Shown here piece by piece: positions 11,665-24,169 of a stretch of 64,000 nucleotides of DNA. How positions within the stretch are numbered: position 1 is the first letter of the stretch; every line of letters starts with the position of its first letter. This stretch comes from Erythrophleum ivorense (taxonomy: Eukaryota > Streptophyta > Magnoliopsida > Fabales > Fabaceae), in NCBI GenBank assembly GCA_026724425.1, contig JAIUCV010000002.1, positions 2,609,001-2,673,000 of the forward strand. Reading direction: 5' to 3'. The notes beneath the pieces were generated by a model. The model was given only the letters and a program-made list of their open reading frames with translations. It was not told the DNA's origin and made no database searches. Position numbers and translations under genes: made by a program.

Positions 11665-14600
11665 ATGGAAACATCGGGTGCTAATTCAGAACAACACGCC
11701 ATTTCTTCTTCTTCCTCATCATCATCTATCGTTGGTGTAAATAATAGTAACAGTAATAGCAGTGCCATTACTGAAACTTGGTATGGGATGAGGTTACCCC
11801 CTGCCAGCCCCTTCCTTTATCCAATTTCTTTTCTGTTGAATTATGCGGGCATTCTCCGCTCAAGTTCGTCAACCCACGATTCGGAGAATGTGACAGTCAA
11901 CAACGGAGTTACCACTTCGGAAATACGCTCTCAGCTTTCCGATTCTGTTGCCGCGTGCAGTGGCAGTACCGGGGAAGTTTCAATACGGATCATTGGAGCT
12001 GGAGAACAAGAAAACAGTGTTGGGTTAGGTTCTTTTTCTTCTCCCTCTCAGAATCTGCTTGGAGAAGTCGATCATGATGATTTGATGGAAAATAGAGGAG
12101 GAATGCCCGCGTTGGATGACGATGCTGAGGGTCGCAGCGAAAGATTCCCTCTAGTGTCTTCATCCACATCGACCGCTAGTGGACAGGTGGATGAAGATAC
12201 TGAGAATGCATTGGAAGGTAACAATAGAGATTCATCCTCTTACCAGAGGTATGATATTCAGCAGGTTGCTAAGTGGATTGAGCAGATTCTTCCTTTCTCA
12301 CTCTTGCTGTTGGTTGTTTTCATTCGTCAGCATTTGCAAGGTACTATTCTTGTTCCCCTGTTTTATGTTTTTGATGTTTATTTTGGCTTCATGCTGCTAG
12401 AGTGCTTCAATGAAACTGAGAGAAATATGCGTTTCCCTTATTTGTTTTTACTCGTTATATGCTATGTCCCATTGTACAAATAGTGACTAATGGATAAGAT
12501 ATGCTAAACTCGATGATATGGTTGGACCAAATTCATAGATAATTTGTGTGTGGTATGCTTTTCTGCTTGGTGTTCTTAATGATTTCATATTCAAACAACT
12601 TGGCTGTGTTGGAAGCCTTATCTTAATTGTTCTCAGGGAATGTGCTTCGGAGAAAAATGGCAGGACAGAAAGCTTGCATGCCTTTGGGAGTGATGGAAAC
12701 TACGAAATTTCTATACACTAATATCTGTACAACCCATCATATTTAGGTTTAAACTGCATGTAATCACCAAGGGAAAAAGGGGGTGGGGTGGGGGCAGGAA
12801 AAGCAAAAAATGGTTAGGAGAGAAGGTTTTTGAGGATAGTTTGGTCTGCACCTGCCTTTTATTTATTGTTTATCCTACTTGGAGGCGTCACTGTCATGTT
12901 CCAAATTTGTACTTTTGATTCTTTCTATATAATATGGTGATATTTACTTCTGGGAACTTGCAGGTTTTTTTGTCACAATTTGGATTTCGGCTGTGATGTT
13001 CAAATCAAATGAAATTGTTAAGAAGCAGACGGCACTGAAGGTGCTTTGCCCAGATTTTTGCAAGTCCTTCAAACTTTTTTTCCTCTAATTATCTACTTGT
13101 AACTCCCCCTTCCCCTCTGTACAGAAAAAAAAGGAGGCTCAATACAAGTTCTATTTTGCAGGGAGATAGGAAAGTTTCTATTCTTGTTGGTATCTCTTCC
13201 GTCTTCATGCTTTACGTGATGTGCATTTACTGGTGGTATCAAAATGATGATCTTTTATACCCATTGGTCATGCTTCCTTCAAAATCAGCGCCTCCTTTCT
13301 GGCATGCTATATTCATCATTTTGGTTAATGGTATAAATTTATTTAGTACCAGTATTCAGCTTTTTCCCCACATGAAAAATTAGCATGCAGTTGTTTGTTG
13401 TTCCATTGTTACACTGGATTTATGCTAAACATCATTATACATAGTGAGCATGAAATGTATGTCCATAGTTTATGATTAAGTAAGAAAATCATCTCCTTAG
13501 TGAACACCACAAATTGAAATTATGCAGTCTAGGTGAAATAAATTAATTACAATAATATGCCTGTGGGTATTCCAGTGTGTATACACATGTTTGATACATT
13601 GTTAGCATCATACTTTAGTTTTTTTTTTTTTAATAACCTTTTATTTTCAGCTATTTATTTGCTTCAATGTTTGATATATTGTTCGGCTATGTAAATAAGA
13701 GCAATATTTTTCTGAATCTCTTAAGTTATATTTCTATGCTTTAGTTTTGTATTGGTTGGTTGTTTCTTTGTGTCAAGCCTATCCCTTAATATTGATAATT
13801 TTGTAGCCTAAATTTATTCAATTTTTGTTGGTATTTAGTCACCATATTTAATGGCTTTCAGATACACTGGTGCGGCAAGTAGCAATGGCTTTCAAGTGTT
13901 TGCTGCTTATATATTACAAAAGTGTAAGAGGCCATAACTTCCGTCATCAGGTGAGTAATAGCTTCTTTACTATTTCCAACAAGCATATAATTTTCAACTA
14001 TATTATGCCTCCGCAACCAACTGAAAGTTGCTAAATTATTTCAAGGGTCAAATGTTAACTCTGGTTGAGTACTCATTGTTGTTGTATCGTGCCTTGTTGC
14101 CAACACCGGTTTGGTACCGGTTTTTCTTAAACAAGGATTATGGAAGTCTCTTTTCATCACTGACTACAGGATTGTATTTAACTTTCAAGCTGACATCTGT
14201 TGTTGAGAAGGTATATTTTCATTCTTAAGATTAGGCTTCCTAGTTCTGTACTTGAAGATATTTGGGTATGACGCTAACCTATTCCATTGTCTTCAACTTC
14301 CTATGTGTTTATTAGGTCCAATGCTTCTTTTCTGCCTTAAAAGCATTATCAAGAAAGGAAGTTCATTATGGAATTTATGCCACAATGGAACAGGTGAATA
14401 TGTCCATTTCTGTAAACTGCATTCATTTAGTCTGGAACCGAGTAATTTTAATTGTAATTAACACTTCTCTCCCTCCTTTGCTACAGTGTTTTGCTTCTAT
14501 CAATTTATCCATCAGAGAAATGGAGAATCTTTTATACACCATTATGTTTTTAGAAAATTAGAGTTTTCTTATTCTTTCAACGCATAAAATTATTAAAAAT

Positions 14601-17464
14601 TTGGTTTGCAAACTGCAGATCCTAAAGATAATGACAGGTCCCCTCCATTTTTAAATAAGTGAACTAAATAATTCAATGTGGTTAGCCATTTTCTTTTGTT
14701 TAAATAATATATTGCATCAATCCAGGAATAAAGCTATCTACGTTGATGCAGCTGTTGTCTATAATTCCACTGTAATAAAAATTACTACTTATAATTATGA
14801 ATCCTGCATTATAAAAGAAGCACGAAGTATCAAAATGAACAATTAAAGATTCAATCATGTGTTATGAAGTCAATGAATAATACTATTTAAAAAGAAATTC
14901 ATGCATGAGAATCTACAGAGTTGATAGTGGGATGATTGTTATTTATTAATGTCTGACCCTATGGTGACCTTTGATGTATTCATGCGGATAATTAACACTA
15001 TTTCTAAACCACAGGTCTACAGCTAGTTTACCCTTAATATTAGGATTTGCTGCTGATACTGCCTAGTGTCAACCCAGATAAATAGATTTCTGTACTTGAA
15101 GAAAATGGGCTAGAGGCAAAATTTAAATAAACTTTTTACAGTAAAGAAAATGCCTATTTGTCATGCTTTATGAAAATGTATCTAGTTATGTGTATTACAG
15201 CATGGTCGGTTGGCAACAATGTATTTGATCTGACAAAATGTATGAGTCCTGCATCTGAGAACAACTCATTTGAATGATAGTGAGGTCCCAATGCCCACAG
15301 CAATATAGGATAGAGGAACAAGACCCACATGAAAGGGGGATAAAGTACACACGTTTAAAATTGAAGTTTCTTTTTTAAATAAAGAAGAGGTGAGGGATAT
15401 CTGCCTTTTTTTTTCCCCTTCTCCCGCACCTAAGGGCTCAGTTAATTGGTTAACATAAATCTTTGGAAAGTTTTGGATGTGCCCTCATGGCATTCTAATA
15501 ATTTATCCAGTTGTTTCCTGCATGTGTTTATGCGTATGCTAAGCTTAAGCAGAGCATCCTTTTTGTGAATGACATGGAGAAGGATCTTAGGAAATAATTC
15601 CTATGTCAGCCTGTTCCATTTATTCAACCCTGTATTTTTTTTTTAATCTTTAAACTGGTAAAAAATTCAGATGTATCCCAGGGTGTTAAAGTTAGCATGA
15701 GAAGGAGGGACATGGCATTTCAGTGAATCTTTTGTGCTCTTCTTTGTTTCTCTTTTCTTCTACTCTCCATAGTTGTTACTTTGTGGTTTGCACAACCATA
15801 TTTATTTCTCTGCATTTATGTACACCTATATTTAAGTCTATTGGTAGTGGTGTCTCTTGAGAATCTTGAGCCTGACTTGCAAAATTGGTGCAAATTCTGA
15901 CGTGTCATTTCTTAGGTTTTACCAGAGTAAGGCAGGAAGAGCTTTGTTGCCAATTGACAATGTGCCTAGTTTCCAATTTTATTATTTCTTTGGCTGAAGA
16001 GAATTAAAAATTTCAATGGTTAATTGCTGACTTATCTATGGTACTTGTTCATTCCCAAGATTAATTTTTAAGGACAGAGTTGTCTTCTTAGCTTCTTTAT
16101 GGTGCTTGACAATGGCCACTTTCATGATTTTTTTTTTAAATTTTAAATATGTGATATACAGTAGGGTTGGCGGGCATTGTTAGTGTGCTTTATTTCTTGT
16201 TGGTGTTTTGATTTGCTTTTGAAAGAGGATACATTATATTCTGCCTTTGTATTCTTCTAGTCCTTTCTACCTAATAAAGCTGCTTATTTTACATTTAAGG
16301 AAAACAAAACTGTGTTTATATTAATTTAGTATTATCAAAGTACTTTTTCTGGCAGTCTTTGTATTTACGATTCTGAAATATAAATGCAGGTAAATGCTGC
16401 TGGCGACCTATGTGCTATATGCCAAGAGAAGATGCATGCTCCAGTTTTGTTGCGCTGCAAACACATTTTCTGCGAGGAGTGTGTAGCAGAATGGTAAGTC
16501 ATAATTCTGTTCCTCATCTAGAACTTTTAAGCAAAAATTACACAAGTTAAAGAGAAATAACATCAGCTTTTTGAAGCCAATAGATAATAATTGTTTAGGG
16601 TAGACAATAAATTAGGTACAAGTGTTTCCCCTAATTCTCCAGAATGTGTTAATCTTGGTTGTTTATTTGTTAATTTTAAAACGATTACAGCCACCCTTTT
16701 TGAGGCAGAGCTAAATTACAGGGACCTCCCCCCTTTCTTTATGATATTTATAATCATGAGTATTACATTGGTAATTTTGGAAAATAATTGACTGGTACGA
16801 GAGTGGGTATTAGAGAAAGATAGGGTTTCCATTGCTCATTGCCCACTATTTGCTTAAAAATAAAAATAGTGGGGGATAGTTAAAGGGACTGGAATTTTCT
16901 GGAAAGTGCACTCGGGCCTACATGTAGATGCCTCCAAAGAAAAAGAAAGTAGCTATTTATATTATTATGGATCCAAGTAAGGTATTCTTTTAACCTAATG
17001 ATTTCCTTTGAATATGAACTACAAAGCACGGACACTTAAGAAATAGAGCCATGTCCATGTTAGATACACATTGGATATTTGTATTGGATATGACATGATA
17101 TTACGCGACACTTCAAATTTTGTTGAGTCACTGTGTCTGTGTTGGTGCCATGTTCATGTCAGTGTCCAGGCTACCTAGAATATGGACCTTCAATTTTGGT
17201 GATAAGTTTTAATTCTTGCCACTGAGATATTCATTAAATGCTTAGCAATTATAAGGAAATATATGTGACTATGAGATATATTTTAATTAGATTGTAATTT
17301 ACTTATAATCATATTTATCTCTCCGTCCTTGACCAACAAAAAGGCACTTACTCTTCAGGTTTGAGAGAGAACGGACTTGCCCACTATGCAGAGCATTGGT
17401 AAAACCTGCCGACTTGCGGACCTTTGGGGATGGTTCGACAAGTCTAATTTTCCAGCTGTTTTAA
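11665..17464 (+). CDS. Membrane RING-HC E3 ubiquitin ligase, RNFT1/RNFT2-like
   Basis: Likely ubiquitin-protein ligase of an endomembrane, probably the ER by analogy with animal RNFT proteins. Eight exons: 11665-12340, 12964-13040, 13162-13330, 13862-13950, 14046-14210, 14316-14393, 16390-16493 and 17359-17464. They give 1464 nt, 487 residues. The N-terminal ~200 residues are Ser- and Asp/Glu-rich and look disordered. Several hydrophobic segments follow: about residues 209-224 (ILPFSLLLLVVF), 227-238 (FFVTIWISAVMF), 256-276 (VSILVGISSVFMLYVM...) and 297-307, plus weaker ones. The C-terminal C3HC4 RING spans residues 426-463 with ligands C426, C429, C441, H443, C446, C449, C460 and C463. The protein ends soon after the RING. 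Exon joins keep frame throughout and no damage is seen. The substrate is unknown. The ATG sits at the start of the long acidic region, and upstream leader frames have no family support. Confidence 0.88.
14394..16389 (+). other. Long sixth intron of the RING ligase
   Basis: A two-kilobase intron (GTGAAT..GCAG) separating the transmembrane part from the RING exons. I see no nested gene, hairpin RNA or transposon ends that I can support in it. Confidence 0.6.
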
Positions 17465-20400
17465 ACTCTCAAAATCTCAAATGTTTTCCAGGTTGAATGA
17501 TCATGATATTTGACCCTGCATTTACCTGAAAATTTTCATGCTTGGTTCTGTAATTTGGGAAATTTTCTCATCAATGGCTGCCCCAAAAATCAGATTGAAG
17601 GAAAGCATCCTTAGATATGGCTCACATTCAGGGCTTAAGCACATGTTTGCTTGTTGTAATGAGGTTTGATGAGCAAGGGGTTTTACTTAGCTGCCAGATA
17701 CTCAAACGAAAGGATCCACTATCCTGACATTTCCTCATTTGTCAAAAATTATGATGAGCACAAATTTGTTCATAATGTTGCATCCCTTTGAAATTTTCAT
17801 CCTCTCTTCCGCCTCTTGGTTTTGTTTTATATATCTGCTTTCACAGGCTTTGTGCAAATATGTTAATCAATTCGTTGCTGCATTTGTAAGTGCTGAAATT
17901 GTTTTATATTACGAGAAATCTGGTTTTGGATGTTTTTGGTGTTAATGAGGCTTCCACTAATTAATTAATCATGTGTATCTTGTAATCATGCTGCTAAATT
18001 ATTGATACAACAAACAAGTCTTATGGAACTTTTGCCGCATAAAGACAAGGCAATTAGCATTACCAGTTAGGTTTAAACTCCTGAGGTAAAATAAGTTATG
18101 CCTATTAATGATTCAAGGGCTAGGATTGCTAGTTGATTTTAATTCCCGCGATCTAAAACGTCTTCCCCTTTTCTGGGCTTTTGTTTTTTATTAACGACAT
18201 TGTGACTGGAGGTAAACAAAGACAAAAAAGGGAAAAGACCAGTAATTATCTAGCATAATTATGTCTTGCATTTGTCATTTTTTGGGGAATTAATCAAGCA
18301 TCGAGGTATATTCAAATTACAAAGATTTTTAATTTTTAATATTATAAGTAGTTATCTTATTATTTTTGCAAATTATAAATATGTTTCTAGCGAGTAGGAT
18401 GACATTAACTTTATTATGTAAATACAACTAGAAATATTAAAAGAAATTATGTATATATGACCATCTTGAGATTTTTATTTTGTTTGCGTATCAGAGTTTA
18501 AGACAAAGTTTATACGAGATCAGTTGTGCCTATATGTACCAATAAGTGGGACTAAAGTACTTAATTTTTTTTTAATTTGAATAAAAACTAAAGAGCAACC
18601 AAAAAAAGAAAACTATTGAATATATTCTTGCTTAAATGTCAGTAGAGAGTTGTACTATAGTGTTAATAAAATTGTGACATAAATCTTTGTAATTAGACTA
18701 TAAATCTCAGCAAAAATATACTTAGAATTCTGAATTAGCTTTTACAAATTTGTATAGAGGAAACATAAATAAATATAAACGGGGGCAATGTTTGTGCATT
18801 TTTGTGAATGGAAGTGTCATTATTAGTTGAATTGCAGGAAGCACTACATATATGGAGGTGCAAAAAGTCAGAGAGAGTAAGTGAATGGGTGGGAAGTAAA
18901 TCTAATCAGAATCTGGAGAGGATTCAAATTATGAAACCCATATCTTTTGTGGTCCATTCTTGTTTCCCATTATGCCCTTTGCTCGTGGGTGTTGACTCCT
19001 ATGATTCCCCCATCATCTCCTTTTTATTATAACTTCTTTTCCTTTCTCAGGTTGTTTGTGCTTCATCCCTCTTGCTTGCCTCTTACCTGTTTTAATTACT
19101 GCATCTTTAGGAGTTTATTTTTGGCATTTATACAGTACTGTCATTTATATTTTTGTTATATAATTTAATTTATTTTTAATATGTAAAAAGAGTTAAGTAT
19201 CCTTATTTTACATCTAATTAATGGCCTTCATTTTTCATTCTCTTTAATTAATCATTTCGTGACGGCAATAAAATGCAGTGCTCAAAAATATATAATTAAA
19301 CTCTTAACTCTTTTTCTTTTAATTCACTTTTTTATGTCAGTTGCACGTGGATCTTCACATTTTTTTTTAAAAAAGTCACTTTTTCATGTCTTATTTTTTT
19401 CTGCTGTCATATAAGTTACTGTGAATATATTTTTTTTTTCATCAATTCTCCATTACAAACACTATAATTATATTTGTTATTATACCACAATCTTTCTCTC
19501 ATGGAACATGCGAGACATTACTTTTTAAATTACTATTCAATTTAAATCAATATAACAACTAATTCAGTTTCATTCCTGATTCAGACTAATTATCCAATTA
19601 TGCAAGATATAGTTAATCTATATTACTCACCTTGATTCATTTCAAATTTATTCAGTTTAGTATACCCAAAAAGGCAACTAGTTAGAGTGTGTTTGGTTTG
19701 ACGGTGAAAAAATTAAAAATTATGTTTGTTAAACTGTAATACTTAAAAATAATAAATTGTTGCTTTATTTAAAATGTGATTTGGGAAATCCAACCACCCA
19801 TTTAAATAAGTACTTAATATTTAAAGTTTGTTTAAAAGAAAGTACAATAATAAAGAACAAAAGGCAAATATTTTTTTTAGGAAAAAAAAAATAACGAAGG
19901 AGCACCAATCTCTTGCCTCTTCTTTTCTTGTTAAAGTTTATCTCCCTCTAAATTATAGACAAAAAAAAAATATTATTCTTAGTCTTATTTATCTCTCGCT
20001 AAGTTAATTAAAACTTCAAAATACGGGATGATCGAAGATTATCATATTTTTTTACCCCCTTTTTTTCTTTCTTTATCTTTCCTCAAATTTCTCGTTTCTT
20101 TCTTTATCCTTTCTCAAATTTCTCGTTTCTTTCTTTGGAAGCTAACCTTATGGTTATATTGTTTTCGACCATATTGCTATCAGTGAGAGAGCCAATGACG
20201 AAATGGTTGTAATCTGCCACCACTCAAACATTTACATGTCAATGTAGAAGAAAAGAGAGGAGGAGTTGGAGCAGAATGCATGTGGGTTGATATAAGGGCG
20301 GTACAAGGTATACTGACAAGGAACAGAGTATATTGATGATGGGAAATAAGACTAAGAAAAGCAATAGCTGATTCTCGATATATGCATTTACGGGGTGGCC

Positions 20401-21780
20401 TCCATGAATGGATATCCACCGCAACCAGTTAAGGAACCACTTTATATTGTGCAGCTTTTTATCAAGGATAAATTCAATATAAATGCTAAAATTATCAAGT
20501 GAAAGTTTATAAATAATTTTTATTATAATATTTAATTTTTTTATACAAAAGTCTTAATACAAGTTTATTATACTTTGTGTTAAACTTTAATTTCTATCAA
20601 AAGAATGAAAAATGACAAAGATTCAATTCTTGGTTTTTTAATTATATATAAAAACTTTTATATTATGTCAAAGACTGTTTTAAAAGTCTATGAATAATTT
20701 TTATTATAATTCCCAACCCGTTTCTATTATTTCTGAGCGGCACTTTGGCCTCAACACCGCATTCATCAATCAATAAGGACAAAGGTATATTTATTCAAAG
20801 AGCAATTATTATATTCTTTTTAAAATTAAAACTATACCAAAACTTTATTGGTATATTTGGTTGAAAGATATAATAATAAAAAGAATATAAAATGTAAGCA
20901 GATAGAGATAAATAAGATAAGAAATAATTATTTTATTTTTATTTTTAAAAAAATAATTTGACATATTAAATAATAAATATAATAATATAATAAACATTAC
21001 ATAAATTATATTAAAAAAATGTTTGCAATGTAACCAATCAAACAAAATCCAAATATTTATATAAATTTAAAATTTTACGTGCTAGGTGGCTGACGTCAAT
21101 CTCGATTGAGCGGAGGAGATGAGATTGATATTTGATAATGAAAAATTCATGACAATGAATTTTTATTTTTGACTTTTGCAGAGTAGCGGAAATTAGATAA
21201 GATGAATATATAGATGATAAAATGGATGTGTTTATATATAATTCAAAATATATCACCGAAAAATTTTAATTTTTTTGCTCTTTGGAACTTGTAATAAAGA
21301 TTATATATGATAATTGAAATTGATTTTGTTCATACATTTTTATCCTATATTTGGGATGGTTAGATTCTTAAATGATAATAAATAACAATGATTAGGATAT
21401 ATATAGCATTTACAAACTTCAATGCCCCTAAAAGTTTGTTTCTTAGTATAAATACATCTTGAAAGTTTTTATACATCCCTAAAACTAACTTCTTTATGAT
21501 TTCATATTCATTATGGAGCATATACATGCATGATCTATATGATGTATTTCTTGGATATTATTTATGGCATAATAAAACCTCAATAATTCTTTATTTTTTC
21601 GACCGTCCACTAAAAACGGAAAAAAAATGTTAACGCGCCCTTCAACGTCTTTCGATCACAGCTATATTTGTATTTGTAATTTTGTAATATATTATAAACA
21701 AGGTTTTTCAAGTTGCGGAGAAAGCAGCATACGCTTGAACAGTAGCTTCGAAAATGATGTGAAGGTGTCGGTTGTCTCTT
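17465..21780. other. Gene-poor interval between the RING ligase and MIR319
   Basis: AT-rich DNA. The first several hundred bases are the probable 3' UTR of the RING ligase. A 31-bp unit (TTTCTTTCTTTAT...) is tandemly repeated at about 20064-20138. A 25-bp direct repeat (ATAATTTTTATTATAAT core) occurs near 20510 and 20693. Open frames at 17739, 18808 and 20180-20424 have no recognisable family and biased composition. No gene is supported. Confidence 0.5.
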
Positions 21781-21784
21781 TCTT

Positions 21785-21812
21785 TCTCTCTCGCTCTCTC
21801 TCTCTCTCTCTG
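21785..21812. repeat. CT microsatellite upstream of MIR319
   Basis: A pyrimidine run (CT)n interrupted by one CG. It lies about 1.5 kb before the miR319 hairpin, possibly in the pri-miRNA promoter or leader. CT-rich tracts are frequent near plant transcription starts. Confidence 0.6.
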
Positions 21813-21999
21813 TATAATAACCAAATAAACTCATCATAAATCAAACCAAACCTCATTTTAATCCTCACTGACCCACAAATCCTAGCTAGTTTTGTCCCTC
21901 CTCGATTTAATTACACTTCTCCAATATTTGTACTTTTATCTTTGAAGACCATTGCCTGCTTGCTTCTGCAGAATAATTCTCTGTGCACATAAATAGTGA

Positions 22000-23263
22000 A
22001 TTTTACTGTCATTCCGATTCTCCCTAACCCCATAAAGGTTGTGTCACTAGATTACAACCTGGATTCACTTCCCTGTCTCTGACTCTCATGACGACAATGA
22101 CTCATCATCATCATGTCCCTTTTGAATTTTCTTTTTTGGGTTTTAAAAAAGATCTCAAACAAAAAAAAAATTAAAAATTCAATGGCCATCCTTGAGCTGC
22201 ACGTCCTTTTTGGTCTTTACAGATCACAGTTTTCATTTCTTTATATCTCTCATTTTCCACCTTCGGTTCAGGCTCCGGCGGAGATTTTTATTAGAAGCAT
22301 ACCAGAATTAGGGTTTCTGGCAGCATTGACTTTTGAGGTTCTGCTCTCAGACTTGCTCAACTTCAAATATATCGTTTTCTTCTGTCTCCCAAACTCTAAT
22401 TAGGATGCTCCAGCTTGCATACCCTGGAGAATATGGAGATCTATCTTTCGTTGTCTTTCAAAAGTTCTTAATTAGTTTGGTTACCAAGGTAAGCCTGTCC
22501 GGTGCTTTAAGATTAATAATCCGTTAGTCTTCATCTTCCTGCGGTTCGCAAAATTAGGGTTTCCTTTGCTAAGTCAAAGTGTTGTGTGCTTTCGTATATT
22601 TATTTCCTGGGGTACCGATTTTTATGAAAGGGTTATTTAAGAAAAGCATGGTTTGAATATTGAGGTCATAAACTTGCATTGATATGCTTTCACCAGTTAG
22701 CTAGTTGATCATAACAAAATGTTTTAGCTGGTATGGCCCTCTTGTTCTCCTTCCTTCTTGGTGCCCCCAGACCTCCTCTTTCTTGTTTCCTTTTATTTAT
22801 ACCTCTTCCAGCTTTTCTTGTATAATATTTTCATGTTTATAAGCAGGTAGTTTTTTGCAAATCTTTGAATAGTTCTAACTTTTGGAATCTCCATTGTCAT
22901 CTGGGTAATTAATTGACAAGTAAATTCAGAATATTTCATAACAGTCCGACTATACTTAAGTTTAAAGTCATTGTTTTCATTTTTACCCAAAAAAAAAAAG
23001 TCATTGTTTTCTTTAAAATCTTTAGTCTGTTGTTGTTCTTATAGCCCGTCTTCATTCCATAAAATCTTTCCTTCAACGTCTCCGTGAAGTTTATTCTCAA
23101 CTAATTTTTCATACAAGAGAAAATGGGCCTTCATTTGAGCCTTTTGAATTCATATTAGATTTTTTTTTATTATATATCTCTCTGCCTGCAAATTACTCAG
23201 CTGATCATGAATTCATACTGTCCTTTCATGATGACAGGTTAAGAAAAAAATGAATATGTGTAT
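22000..23263 (+). other. Probable 5' part of the MIR319 primary transcript
   Basis: Non-coding stretch upstream of the hairpin. ACCAAGGTAAGC near 22485-22495 is a good splice donor, and TGATGACAGGTTAAG near 23231-23245 a good acceptor about 25 bases before the hairpin base, so the primary transcript may carry a ~745-bp intron. This is inference: no transcript is available. Short open frames here (22113, 22333) are not supported as protein genes. Confidence 0.35.
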
Positions 23264-23490
23264 ATTTGGAAGGAGATCAGATGGTGAAAAATAGGAGCTT
23301 CCTTCAGCCCACTCATGGATGAGGAATAGAGGGTTGTTGAAGTAACTGCTGAGTCATTCATACACATACTCAGTAGGGATTAAACGAGATCGTTTTGCTA
23401 CTGTAATTGTGTGAATGAAGCAGGAGATATTTTGCTTCCCTCTTTTTCTGTGCTTGGACTGAAGGGAGCTCCTTCTTTCTCTTCCCACCC
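23264..23490 (+). ncRNA. MIR319: MIR319 precursor hairpin
   Basis: The 3' arm contains the exact conserved miR319 sequence at 23454-23474, beginning TTGGACTGAAGGGAGCTCC. The 5' arm carries the star at about 23294-23314 (GGAGCTTCCTTCAGCCCAC...), which pairs along the whole mature region with one G:U and two mismatches. The foldback continues above the duplex, as in known MIR319 genes: GAATAGAGGG opposite CCCTCTTTTTC, and CATTCATACACA opposite TGTGTGAATG. It also continues below it, GATGGTGAAAAATAGGAGC opposite GCTCCTTCTTTCTCTTCCCA. The long ~190-nt loop-side stem is diagnostic of miR319/miR159, and the CTCC-TT 3' end points to miR319 rather than miR159. miR319 directs cleavage of CIN-type TCP mRNAs that control leaf growth, and some MYB mRNAs. 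Confidence 0.94.
23454..23474 (+). ncRNA. MIR319: Mature miR319 (3' arm)
   Basis: A 21-nt mature sequence beginning with U, identical to the conserved eudicot miR319 core. The predicted star with 2-nt overhangs is 23294-23314. Confidence 0.92.
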
Positions 23491-23574
23491 TCCATAATTT
23501 GTAGCCTTATTTTATTTATGTACACACACACACACTTCTTGATCTAGCAATTTATGTAGGTTAATTATTCTGAT

Positions 23575-23990
23575 TGATTTTTATAGTTTTAATTAATTTT
23601 TAATTTAGTTGTTATAACTTTAAAAAAACTGTAATGAAGTCCTTCTAATTTAATAGATTTTAATTTAATTTTTGTCATTAAACTTTCGTCACTATACTGC
23701 ATGTGCACACTTCTAAATATATATAATTTATGTTAGAAAAAAGTAAATAATAAAATGAAATTTATCTCACATGCATGTAATAAAACTATGCTAATTGACT
23801 TGAATAAATTGGTTTGAATCATATATGTTTAATATGTCAGAATAATACATATTTGACTATATTTGTAAAACTTTGTAGAAAAGTAACAGAAGTTTGATGA
23901 TATTGACTAGTATAATAATTTTATACAAAGATTTAATAATTTTTAAATTATATGAACTAAATTAAAAGTTAAGTAAAACTATGAGTACTA
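23575..23990. mobile_element. MITE-like inverted-repeat element (~415 bp)
   Basis: The left end TAGTTTTAATTAATTTTTAA, followed by TTTAGTTGTTATAACTTTAA, recurs inverted at the right end, read on the minus strand as TAGTTTTACTTAACTTTTAA followed by TTTAGTTCATATAATTTAA. About 50 bp of arm match. No coding capacity. It lies about 100 bp downstream of the MIR319 hairpin. Confidence 0.5.
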
Positions 23991-24153
23991 AAATAAATTA
24001 ATTAACCATTTATACTAGAACAATCTTTGCAAGAGTTCTGAGCTAATCTAGATCAATGATCCATTCATGTATATATGAACAGTTTCAAAAGTTACATGTG
24101 AAGATGATCATAATTTTGCTTTGTTACTTAACACACATTTCAGGAAGCTGGAT

Positions 24154-24169
24154 ATACACCTAGGTGTAT
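24154..24169. other. Perfect 16-bp palindrome
   Basis: ATACACCTAGGTGTAT is its own reverse complement, followed nearby by TCCTAGGTAGCTAGCTA. It could be a dimeric transcription-factor site or chance. No function can be assigned. Confidence 0.4.

Noticed and set aside
11252..11740. 162-residue open frame upstream of and overlapping the RING ligase start
   Set aside because: Low-complexity Ser/Phe/Leu translation of the pyrimidine-rich leader. The overlapping frame from 11665 continues correctly through eight exons.
22113..22527. Two short plus-strand frames upstream of MIR319
   Set aside because: No homology pattern. They are better explained as the leader of the non-coding primary transcript.
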